Assembly: GCA_040401595.1 (NCBI GenBank)
Contig: JBBAOE010000037.1
Coordinates: 1-17,959 of the forward strand
DNA length: 17,959 nt
From: RFPW01 sp040401595
GTDB taxonomy: Bacteria > Pseudomonadota > Gammaproteobacteria > Burkholderiales > Burkholderiaceae_E
Direction: 5' to 3'
Shown here: in pieces, positions 1 to 7,300 of the stretch
Numbering within the stretch: the first letter of the stretch is position 1
Layout: each line of letters opens with the position of its first letter
Notes under the pieces: model-generated
Database searches by the model: none
What the model saw: only the letters and a program-made list of their open reading frames with translations
Told to the model about the DNA's origin: nothing
Made by a program: the position numbers and the translations under genes

Positions 1-1010
1 ACAAGCGTATCAACCACCCAAGCGAAGTCATCAACATTGGTGACACCGTTAAGGTACAGATCGTTCGTATCAATAAGGACACACAGCGTATCAGCCTTGG
101 CATGAAGCAGCTTGAAAGCGATCCTTGGGATGCCGCCGTTGCCAAATATCCCGTCGGCACCAAGCTGAAGGGCGCAGTCACGAACATAACCGAATATGGT
201 GCGTTCATCGAACTCGAAGCCGGCATCGAAGGTCTGGTCCACGTTTCGGAAATGTCATGGACGAAAAAGAACGTGCACCCAGGCAAAATCGTTTCGACAT
301 CGCAAGAAGTCGACGTTGTCGTACTCGATATCGACATGGAAAAACGCCGCATTTCGCTTGGCCTCAAGCAAGCGCACGACAATCCATGGGCATCGTTCGC
401 CGACAAGTTCCCAGTGGGTTCAACCGTTGAAGGCGAAGTCAAGAATGCGACCGAATTTGGTCTGTTCATTGGTCTCGACGGCGACGTTGACGGTATGGTC
501 CACATGTCCGACATCGCATGGGGCATCACGGGCGAAGAAGCCCTTCACCTTCACCGCAAGGGCGAAACCGTCAAGGCAATCGTTCTTGACATCGACGCCG
601 ATAAAGAGCGCATTTCGCTTGGTATCAAGCAGCTTGAAAAGGGTGCTCCAACGGCAGCCGGCGCTGCCTCAGCAAGCGGCTTGAAGAAGGGTGGCACCAC
701 TACCGTGACCGTTCTTGAAGTGCGTGATGGCGGACTTGAAGTGCAAGCGGGTGAAGATGGCGCGACTGGCTTCATCAAGCGCGCCGACCTTGGCCGCGAC
801 CGTGACGAGCAACGTCCAGACCGCTTCCAGGTTGGTCAGAAGTTTGACGCCATGGTCACTGGTTTCGACCGCTCGAAAAAGCCGAACTTCTCAGTCAAGG
901 CGCTTCAGCTCGCTGAAGAAAAGCAAGCCGTTGAGCAATATGGTTCGTCCGATTCCGGCGCATCGCTTGGCGACATCTTGGGTGAAGCGCTTAAGGGCGT
1001 GAAGAAGTAA
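1..1010 (+). CDS. rpsA: 30S ribosomal protein S1, C-terminal part (5' end outside window)
   Basis: Ribosomal protein S1 binds mRNA on the 30S subunit and helps start translation of structured messages. The reading frame is open from base 3, before the first visible methionine at 102, so the gene enters from the left. About 335 residues are visible. They include the tail of one S1 RNA-binding repeat, then two clear repeats with the typical core (ITEYGAFIELEAGIEGLVHVSE near 190-250 and ATEFGLFIGLDGDVDGMVHMSD near 450-510). A more divergent last repeat follows, at roughly 690-900. Each repeat ends with the usual RISLGxKQ strand. The tail is short, polar and ends in GVKK. The downstream neighbour is ihfB, the classical rpsA-ihfB order, but a strong terminator lies between them. 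Identity is secure; only the N-terminal repeats are missing. Confidence 0.97.
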   Translation, partial: KRINHPSEVINIGDTVKVQIVRINKDTQRISLGMKQLESDPWDAAVAKYPVGTKLKGAVTNITEYGAFIELEAGIEGLVHVSEMSWTKKNVHPGKIVSTSQEVDVVVLDIDMEKRRISLGLKQAHDNPWASFADKFPVGSTVEGEVKNATEFGLFIGLDGDVDGMVHMSDIAWGITGEEALHLHRKGETVKAIVLDIDADKERISLGIKQLEKGAPTAAGAASASGLKKGGTTTVTVLEVRDGGLEVQAGEDGATGFIKRADLGRDRDEQRPDRFQVGQKFDAMVTGFDRSKKPNFSVKALQLAEEKQAVEQYGSSDSGASLGDILGEALKGVKK

Positions 1011-1023
1011 GCTTCGGCTAAAA

Positions 1024-1042
1024 ACGACATCCTAAATGTCGT
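1024..1042 (+). other. Small hairpin just after the rpsA stop codon
   Basis: ACGACAT (1024-1030) and ATGTCGT (1036-1042) form a perfect 7-bp stem with a 5-base loop. It starts 13 bases after the rpsA stop and ends 5 bases before the terminator stem. It has no U-tract of its own. It may protect the 3' end of the rpsA message or help polymerase pausing; that role is inferred. Confidence 0.55.
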
Positions 1043-1047
1043 AATGG

Positions 1048-1081
1048 AAACCCGCTTCTTGAATGAGGAGCGGGTTTTTTT
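1048..1081 (+). terminator. Intrinsic terminator of rpsA
   Basis: AAACCCGCT (1048-1056) pairs perfectly with AGCGGGTTT (1069-1077). The stem is G+C-rich with a 12-base loop, and a run of seven T (1075-1081) overlaps the base of the stem. This is a textbook Rho-independent terminator on the + strand, 37 bases after the rpsA stop. It implies that ihfB mainly uses its own promoter. Confidence 0.9.
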
Positions 1082-1151
1082 ATGCCTTTGGCACAAAACT
1101 TTTGGAAGACCGTTGTAATGATAAAAAATTTCTGCCAGCGTGGCGACATTG

Positions 1152-1180
1152 TTGTAAAGCATTGTAACACGACGTTTGAT
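1152..1180 (+). promoter_or_regulatory. Candidate ihfB promoter with TTGTAA repeats
   Basis: A possible -35 (TTGTAA, 1152-1157) and -10 (TTTGAT, 1175-1180) are separated by 17 bases. Each matches the sigma-70 consensus at four of six positions. TTGTAA occurs three times in this gap: 1113-1118, 1152-1157 and 1162-1167, the last two exactly 10 bp apart. The promoter would start transcription about 38 bases before the ihfB start codon. The call rests on eye-matching only. Confidence 0.4.
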
Positions 1181-1225
1181 AAGCGCGCCGCGTCCAATTA
1201 GATAACCGCAAGAGAGGGACATTAT

Positions 1226-1504
1226 ATGATCCGTTCCGAGTTGATCAAAAAGCTGGAAGCCGAGAATCTGGAACTCAAAACAGAGGAAATCGAAAAGATC
1301 GTCGATCTGTTTTTTGACCAGATCATTCAACGCCTTTCCGATGGCGGGCGCGTTGAATTGCGCGGCTTTGGTGCTTTTTCGACCCGCGACCGCAGCCCAC
1401 GCAAGGGCCGCAACCCGCGCACCGGTGCATCGGTCGAAGTGCCATCGAAGCGCGTGCCCTATTTCAAACCGGGCAAAGAAGTCCGCGAAGGCCTCAACAA
1501 ATAA
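1226..1504 (+). CDS. ihfB: Integration host factor, beta subunit
   Basis: This encodes a 92-residue DNA-bending protein of the HU/IHF family. It pairs with IHF alpha to make sharp bends that shape the nucleoid and help promoters, recombination and replication. The N-terminal helices (about residues 1-40) are followed by the beta-sheet saddle and the DNA-gripping arm. The arm carries the family signature GRNPRTG (61-67), whose proline 64 intercalates into DNA. The VPSKRVPYFKPGKEVREGLN end is closer to IHF beta than to HU, and position next to rpsA is the usual one for ihfB. The start is supported by the Shine-Dalgarno-like AGAGAGGGA at 1211-1219, 6 bases before the ATG. A strong terminator upstream separates it from rpsA. 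Confidence 0.93.
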   Translation: MIRSELIKKLEAENLELKTEEIEKIVDLFFDQIIQRLSDGGRVELRGFGAFSTRDRSPRKGRNPRTGASVEVPSKRVPYFKPGKEVREGLNK

Positions 1505-1561
1505 CCCATTTGTGCGAAGGCACTTGACCCTGCGGGCGTAATGCTGTCTGCGCATGGCTAA

Positions 1562-1647
1562 GCGGATGTGGCGGAATGGTAGACGCTACAGACTTAAAAT
1601 TTGTTGTCCGTAAGGGCGTGCGGGTTCGAGTCCCGCCATCCGCACCA
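1562..1647 (+). tRNA. tRNA-Leu (anticodon UAA), CCA encoded
   Basis: The sequence folds as a class II tRNA. The acceptor stem is GCGGATG (1562-1568) with CATCCGC (1637-1643). The D arm contains GGAATGGTAGA. The anticodon stem ACAGA/TTTGT has one G-U pair, and the loop CTTAAAA has anticodon TAA at 1595-1597. The long variable arm spans about 1605-1619, and the T arm is GCGGG-TTCGAGT-CCCGC. The discriminator is A1644 and CCA is encoded at 1645-1647. It reads UUA codons. A TTGACC element at 1524-1529 could be its -35, but I see no good -10 with it. Confidence 0.96.
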
Positions 1648-1650
1648 ATT

Positions 1651-1663
1651 GGCCCTAGGGGCC
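1651..1663. terminator. Short G+C-rich inverted repeat between convergent tRNA-Leu and yifB
   Basis: GGCCC (1651-1655) and GGGCC (1659-1663) are a perfect 5-bp inverted repeat with a 3-base loop, followed on the + strand by CTTT. It starts 4 bases after the tRNA and lies in the 63-base gap between the tRNA and the end of yifB. It could be a weak two-way terminator. The stem is short and there is no real U-tract, so support is modest. Confidence 0.35.
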
Positions 1664-1710
1664 CTTTGAATGACTTTATCATCAATGCCATGCGCGCGCC
1701 ATGTGGATGC

Positions 1711-3219
1711 TCAGTTGCGTGGCGGTTGTCGTCGGTAGCTCAGCGCCTCAGCAATGTGAATACGCCCAATGTCTGTGATATTAGCCAAATCGGCGATCGT
1801 CCGGGCAACGCGCAATATGCGTGTGTAACCGCGCGCCGATAGGCGGATCGCTTCTGCCGCTTGGGCCAGCAACTTCTGCCCCGCTGCATCCGGCGTGGCG
1901 AAAGCCACAAGTGTTTCGCCATCAAGATCCGCATTGGTCCGCAAGCCAGTGCCTTGCAGCCGCGCACTTTGCAGGAAACGTGCGGCATGCACTCTAATGG
2001 CTACCTCAGCCGATCCTTCGGCAGGGGGCGGAAGGACCAAGTCTGACGCGCGCACGGCCTGCACATCGACATGCAAGTCGATGCGGTCCAGCAATGGCCC
2101 CGATATCTTCGCCTGATAGTCCGCAGCGCAACGCGGTGCCCGGCTACATGCCAAAGCCGCGTCACCAAGATGCCCGCAGCGGCACGGGTTCATCGCAGCG
2201 ACCAGTTGGACGTTGGCGGGGAAGGTCACATGGCTGTTGGCCCGTGCGACGGTGACTTCGCCAGTTTCCAACGGCTGCCGCAAACTGTCTAGCACACCGC
2301 GTTGGAACTCCGGCAGTTCGTCGAGGAACAGGACACCGAGATGCGCCAGGCTGACTTCGCCCGGACGGATACGCAGACCGCCCCCGACCAAGGCTGGCAT
2401 GGACGCACTATGGTGCGGTGCACGGAACGGACGTGTGCGCAATAAGCGGCCACCGTCCAAAGATCCGGCGACGGATGCAATCATGGACACTTCCAATGCC
2501 TCAGCAGGCGAAAGCTCCGGCAAAATACCCGGCATGCACGAGGCCAATAGCGACTTACCCGCACCCGGTGGACCAACCATCGCCAAATTGTGACCGCCAG
2601 CAGCGGCAATCTCCAGTGCGCGCTTTGCGGTCTCCTGTCCCTTTACCATTTTCAGATCGGGACCCGTTTGGCGCGGCGCGGCGACCCCTGGCTCAGGCGG
2701 GCGCAGCAAGGATTGCCCTTTCAGATGGTTAAGTAAGCCCAGTAAGTCGGGTGCGGCCACGACTTCGATTTCGCCAGCCCAAGCCGCTTCTGACCCTTGC
2801 ATCGCCGGACATATCAACCCGAGCCCGCGTGACGAGGCATGCAGCGCCGCCAAAAGTACACCAGGTGATGCTGCTACCCTGCCATCCAAACCTAGTTCAC
2901 CGACTACGATGAATTGCGCCAGCGCTTCTGCATCCACCAACCCCATTGCACCGAGTAATGCCAAAGCAATTGGCAAGTCATAATGCGAACCCTCTTTGGG
3001 TAGATCAGCGGGTGAAAGATTGATGGTGATCCGCTTAGGCGGCAATGCCAGACCTAGCGCAGAGATTGCGGCGCGAACCCTCTCACGGCTTTCAGCGACT
3101 GCCTTATCTGGAAGACCCACAACCGCGAAGCCTACCATCCCTGGTGCGACTTGACATTGGACTTCTACGCTGCGGGCTTCCAAGCCGAGATACGCGACGG
3201 TGGAAACAATCGACACCAT
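1711..3219 (-). CDS. comM: YifB/ComM-type Mg-chelatase-like AAA+ ATPase
   Basis: This 502-residue protein belongs to the YifB/ComM family of hexameric AAA+ motors. In naturally competent bacteria ComM drives branch migration of recombination intermediates during transformation. An N-terminal ChlI/Lon-like domain (about 1-170) is followed by a Mg-chelatase AAA+ core. Its Walker A is GPPGAGKS (216-223), Walker B is GVLFLDELPEF (295-305), and NPCRCGH (344-350) and GPLLDRID (374-381) are conserved family segments. The C-terminal helical domain follows. The cysteine-bearing stretch C346, C348, C358, C364 is typical. The ATG at 3219 has GGGGAC just upstream and gives the standard N-terminus. It is the last gene of the - strand block and lies 215 bases after the FzlA-like gene. 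Whether this organism is competent cannot be read from the window. Confidence 0.95.
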   Translation of the reverse strand: MVSIVSTVAYLGLEARSVEVQCQVAPGMVGFAVVGLPDKAVAESRERVRAAISALGLALPPKRITINLSPADLPKEGSHYDLPIALALLGAMGLVDAEALAQFIVVGELGLDGRVAASPGVLLAALHASSRGLGLICPAMQGSEAAWAGEIEVVAAPDLLGLLNHLKGQSLLRPPEPGVAAPRQTGPDLKMVKGQETAKRALEIAAAGGHNLAMVGPPGAGKSLLASCMPGILPELSPAEALEVSMIASVAGSLDGGRLLRTRPFRAPHHSASMPALVGGGLRIRPGEVSLAHLGVLFLDELPEFQRGVLDSLRQPLETGEVTVARANSHVTFPANVQLVAAMNPCRCGHLGDAALACSRAPRCAADYQAKISGPLLDRIDLHVDVQAVRASDLVLPPPAEGSAEVAIRVHAARFLQSARLQGTGLRTNADLDGETLVAFATPDAAGQKLLAQAAEAIRLSARGYTRILRVARTIADLANITDIGRIHIAEALSYRRQPPRN

Positions 3220-3239
3220 ATACTGTCCCCAAGGATGGA

Positions 3240-3273
3240 CCTCCGCTGCGTTGGGATGACGTTACAGCGGAGG
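3240..3273 (-). promoter_or_regulatory. Leader hairpin before yifB/comM
   Basis: CCTCCGCTG (3240-3248) and CAGCGGAGG (3265-3273) form a perfect 9-bp inverted repeat with a 16-base loop. The loop offers another 3 bp (CGT/ACG). It begins 20 bases before the yifB start codon and ends just outside the ribosome-binding region. No U-tract follows on the - strand, so it does not look like a terminator. A role in message stability or translation control is inference. Confidence 0.5.
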
Positions 3274-3348
3274 CCCGGTCGATCGGTCCAGTGATCGACG
3301 TGGACAACTGCGCCGCGAATTGCACCCGTGGCAACCGCTGCCGGTTCG

Positions 3349-3367
3349 TATACCAACGGTTGGTATA
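3349..3367. promoter_or_regulatory. 19-bp palindrome, TetR-type operator candidate
   Basis: TATACCAACGGTTGGTATA is perfectly symmetrical around the single central base at 3358 (9-bp arms). It sits in the 215-base gap between the FzlA-like gene and yifB, 130 bases before the yifB start, with AT-rich promoter-like sequence beside it. The arm length, tight spacing and base composition resemble operators bound by TetR-family repressors. No such regulator is encoded in the window. The 215-base gap around it otherwise holds only the leader hairpin, and no convincing small gene. Confidence 0.55.
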
Positions 3368-3434
3368 TCCAATTCAATGTTATCAATAGCCAAAGCGGGA
3401 AGGAAATTGGGCAGAAATCAGACGTTTTCAGGGC

Positions 3435-4106
3435 TTAGAAATCGACCTGTTCATAATGCTTGGGTGGCGCGATGACTTCCATCCGTTCGGACAGTAAGGG
3501 CCTAAAACTCGGTCGTGATTTAAACATGGCGTACCAAGCCTTGGTCTGTTCATGCCCGTTCCAATCGATGCCGCCAAGATAGTCTGCCACCGAAATCTGG
3601 GCCGCGGCAGCCAAATCAGCCATCGTCATCGTTGAACCCGCGAGCCACGCACGGTGGTCGATGAGATAGTCGATATAATCGAGATGGCCGTTCGCCAACT
3701 TCATCGCTTCGCGTAGTATTTTGGCTTCGGGCGGCTGACGATCAATCAGTCGCTTCTTCATGCGTTCATGCAAAAGCGGCTGCGTGACGTCGCCATAAAA
3801 TTGTTCGTCAAACCAAGACACGAGGCGGCGAATTTCGGCGCGATACTGCGCGGTGCCGCTGATCATAGGGTTGGTGGGGACAGTTTCGTCCAAATATTCT
3901 GAAATCGCCACCGAATCGGACAAGGTAATGTTACGTTCGGAATCGCGCATTACGGGCGTTCGTCCCGCAGGGTTCATTTGCACAAATTCGTCGCGCTGCT
4001 CCCACGGATTCTCACGCACCAAGCTGTATGGCACGCCTTTTTCGCCAAGCAGCAGACGTACTTTACGCGAAAAGGGGCAGAGTGGATATTGATGGAGTTG
4101 CCACAT
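3435..4106 (-). CDS. fzlA: Glutathione S-transferase-fold protein, probable FtsZ-binding FzlA
   Basis: This 223-residue protein has the GST fold: a thioredoxin-like N-terminal domain (1-78, with LCPFSRKVR at 9-17 and the cis-proline region NPAGRTPV at 45-52) and an all-helical C-terminal domain (about 85-210). The pattern of PWEQRDEF after the first beta-alpha unit, with Trp35, and a C-terminal tail ending in acidic-aromatic VDF fits FzlA. In Caulobacter FzlA binds FtsZ filaments and is needed for constriction. FzlA lacks ordinary GST catalysis, and here the catalytic-type position (C10/S13 area) is not decisive. The start gives the standard N-terminus, although no clear Shine-Dalgarno precedes it. 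The gene lies 62 bases after the small lipoprotein on the same strand and could be read from the tam operon. The GST fold is certain; the FzlA assignment is by sequence feel. Confidence 0.72.
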   Translation of the reverse strand: MWQLHQYPLCPFSRKVRLLLGEKGVPYSLVRENPWEQRDEFVQMNPAGRTPVMRDSERNITLSDSVAISEYLDETVPTNPMISGTAQYRAEIRRLVSWFDEQFYGDVTQPLLHERMKKRLIDRQPPEAKILREAMKLANGHLDYIDYLIDHRAWLAGSTMTMADLAAAAQISVADYLGGIDWNGHEQTKAWYAMFKSRPSFRPLLSERMEVIAPPKHYEQVDF

Positions 4107-4168
4107 TTGTATCTGTTAGGACCGGTTACACAGAAAGTGAAGGGGGCGTCGTCCCAAAAGCAAGGGCA

Positions 4169-4354
4169 TTAATCCGAATTGCCATTTTCAATAGGCTCGC
4201 GCTTGGCTTCTTTTTCCATTTCAGCATCAATTTTTGCTTCGGTCGCTTTCACCTTGCGTTCCGTCTCCGCATATTGCGCGTTAAAGTCCGGCTGACATCC
4301 CGCCGCCAGCGAAGAAGCGACTGTCAGACTAAGTAAACATAGGACACGGCGCAT
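4169..4354 (-). CDS. Small lipoprotein translationally coupled to tamB
   Basis: This is a 61-residue protein that I do not recognise as a named family. Its N-terminus MRRVLCLLSLTVASSLAAGC is a signal peptide ending in a lipobox, with Cys20 as the expected lipidated residue. Gln follows at +2, so outer-membrane sorting is likely by analogy with enterobacterial rules. The mature part is only about 42 residues, very charged and probably helical (ETERKVKATEAKIDAEMEKE). The start ATG (4354-4352) shares its A with the tamB stop in the arrangement TGATG. AAGGA lies a few bases upstream inside tamB, so translation is probably coupled. An in-frame TTG one codon earlier is less likely. Position suggests an accessory of the TamA-TamB machine, which is inference. 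It could be called a hypothetical protein by automatic annotation. Confidence 0.78.
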   Translation of the reverse strand: MRRVLCLLSLTVASSLAAGCQPDFNAQYAETERKVKATEAKIDAEMEKEAKREPIENGNSD

Positions 4355-7300
4355 CAATAATCCTTTTTATACCGAATATTGATGTTCGATGTTCCGCTGG
4401 TGCCAATCTGGCTTAGCACGGACAGCGCGCGGGTCAGACTGATTTCCAATTGCGTTGCGGTATAGCCACGGGCGTCCGTTACGATTTCAACATAGACATC
4501 ATTGGTTATATACTGGCCAAAGGCTACCGCCATTTCACGCCCATTATTCGCATCCGCATTCAGCAGGCGCAAACGGTCAAGACCCGTCGCCGATTGCAGC
4601 ACACCCAACGGATTTAGCCCGCCCGACCCACCGCGCAAGCTGTTCAGTGACCCCGCAAGCTGGACCGCCTGAATGGCAGACAATTCGGCGATGGAGTTTC
4701 CGAACAATATCCGCGCCATGATTTCATCCTGCGGCATGGCAGGGATTGAACTAAAGCTAATCGCAGGATTTTGTCCGGTGCCCGCAATATTGACGCGCAC
4801 TGTTGTTCCGTCAACCTCACTTGCGGCCGTCACCCGGATCGATGGATTGCTGGCAGGCCCGCCGCTGAATGAAATGCGCCCAGTTTCCAAAGCAAAGGAT
4901 CGGCCTGCAAAGCCCAGCGTCCCGCGCACAAGTTGCATATCGCCCGAAATCAATGGCGCATCGCTAGTCCCTGTGATCCGCAAATTCGCGCCCCATTCGG
5001 ACTCCAGTCCCATGCCACTCACATATAATTCATCCGGGGCCTCCAGTCGGATGTCGAGTTTCCAATTGCTTGGAAGACTGCTGATCGCATCGGCATCGCC
5101 GGACACACGCACTCGGCTCGTGGGTGCTTTACGGCGGACGCCGGTTAAGGTTGCGACCTTGGCCGCGCCTTGCCGAATAATCTTGAACCGCGTTTCTGGC
5201 AGACGCAATGTACCGCTGACTAAAGCTTCACCGTCGGGCGTTTTGGTGACGCTGACCTGGCCGGTCGCGGTTGTCGAAATCAATTCGCTGCGGGCAACGC
5301 GGGCACGGTCGAGGTCAAGGCTAAGCTGCACTGGAAAGCCCTTGGCTGCACTCAAGCTGACGATACCTTTGCCCGTCACTGCGCCATTGCCTGCCTTGGC
5401 GCTCAGCTCCGTGACTTCCAACTGATCATTTGTAAATACGCCCCGCACACGCAGATCGGTCAATCGCGTGCCATAGCTGTCATTTTCATACACAAGGTCA
5501 TTCGCGCGGACGACGCCAGTCAATATCGGGGTCTGCGCTCTGCCCGTAAAATCGGCGGCAACGCCGATATTGCCGGTCAGGCTTTGGTCCGCAAGCCCGG
5601 CCAAGGAGAACAATGTATCGGCAGGTCCATTATAGCGAACGCCACCGGATAAGGGCGCCGCGAGCAACCGTTCGGTCCAGCGTGCATTTCCGGGAGGCAG
5701 GGGCGTCAAGTTAATCTGGAGTCGTCCCACCGCGGCTCCCCGTCGCCGTATAATGGCACGTGCGTTACCGCCTGTGGGCAACAATCTCCCGACCATGCTG
5801 ATGTCGACCGGCTGTGAGCGTGACCCCAAATTTACGCGCACAAAGCGATTGATCTCCAGCCGTACATCCGCATTTGGGAAAGCAGACAACGACGCCTGTG
5901 ACCAATCCAGACTGCCGCTTGCCCGCCCGCCAAGTCCAAGGCCAGGCAGGAAGGGATCGAGCACTGCGATATCGACCTTGTCGATGCGTGATTGAAGGAC
6001 AAGGGCGTCGCCATAACTGCCTGCGATGCGCAAGGTACCATCCGCGACGTTGATATCGCTCGGCAAAATGTCATAGCTGCTCCTGCGTGGGACAATGCGC
6101 ATAGCGTTATTGGTCGCAAAATTGACGCCATTGGCGCGACCCTTCGCGGCTATCCGCCACAGTTGGGGCGTGAAATCGGCATTGGCGGCAAAGCGAAAAG
6201 GAACTTCGCTACGTCCCTCGGCCAATATCTGTGCTGTGCCCGAACCTGCCCTGTAATTCACCTTCGTCCGCGCTGCGGCAATCGCAATGTCGTTCATTAC
6301 AGCATTTTCAACTTGCACATCGGCAATGACCTGCGGGCTATCAAACAGGATGATGTCGGCGTTCATCATACCCCGCCCGATCGCGATTTTTTGTACGCCG
6401 GAAAGCGTAGCATTAAATGCCGTAGCATCGATGATAGCGCGCTGAAAGGCGCCTTGCGCCGACAAAGCGATGGTTCCGTCAAAGCCCGAACCTGCGGCCG
6501 TTAATGTCCCCACAAATGGTCCCGATGCGACCTGCCGGATCCGGCCTGTTACATCGATGCCGGCAAAATTGCCGCGCAAAATATCCATGGTCAGCGTGCC
6601 ATCGCCCGCCAGCACATCGACATCGCCGCTAATCGGCCCATAATCGGTCGAACCTGTCATCGCGACGGCATAGCCACGCGGACTGCGCGTTACGACGCCG
6701 ACAACATTGGACATACCGATACCGAAGCCGGGATTGGTTGCCGTAATGCGATATTCTGGACGGTCAAATGTCCCCGTCATGCCGACGAGCATAGGGCCAT
6801 ATTGATTGGAATAGCCTTGGCCATTGAACACGATGCGACCCCCTTGGGTCACAAAAGTGCCGCTACCGCTGCTGAGCCGGAACAAGGGCGACACCAAACT
6901 GGCGCGCGTGATCTGCAATGTACCATTTTTGCCATAACGGATGCCCGCATTGACGAACATCTGGCCGCCAAGGAATTTTTGGAAACCCTCGCTGAACAGC
7001 CGAGTTGAACGCGCCTTGACGGTGCCGACCAAAGCATAGCCACCGCTCCGCTTTGTTTCGATATCAACATCGGCAACCACATTGAACAGGCCGACCGAGT
7101 TGACCTGAAATCCATCCAGCTTTCCGTTTAACGCCGTGGTGTAAACGCCTTTATCAACGTCCCCGACCAGCAAAGCCTTGGCATTGATCCGGTCGGAACG
7201 AATTTTCAAATTGTCGGAAAGCAACCGCCCATCAGCGATAGCGATATCGCCATTCACGCGCAATTTGGTCAGCAAGCCGCCGGCGATCTGGTTGATGCCC

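Noticed and set aside
1169..1181. Possible IHF binding site (TTGATA) before ihfB, suggesting autoregulation
   Set aside because: Only one half of the consensus is present; the YAA part at the right distance is missing.
1524..1552. Promoter for tRNA-Leu(UAA) from TTGACC
   Set aside because: The -35 is good, but no acceptable -10 lies 16-18 bases away and the start would fall almost at the mature 5' end.
905..1555. 216-codon - strand frame covering the end of rpsA, the terminator and ihfB
   Set aside because: It runs across a strong terminator and a certain gene on the other strand, and its product resembles nothing recognisable.
3165..3386. 73-codon - strand frame in the gap before yifB
   Set aside because: It overlaps the yifB start in another frame, contains the palindrome and hairpin, lacks a ribosome binding site and has no protein-like features.
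4107..4168. Terminator between the lipoprotein gene and the FzlA-like gene (GGGACGACGCCCCC on the - strand)
   Set aside because: The stem would be only 3-4 bp and no U-tract follows.
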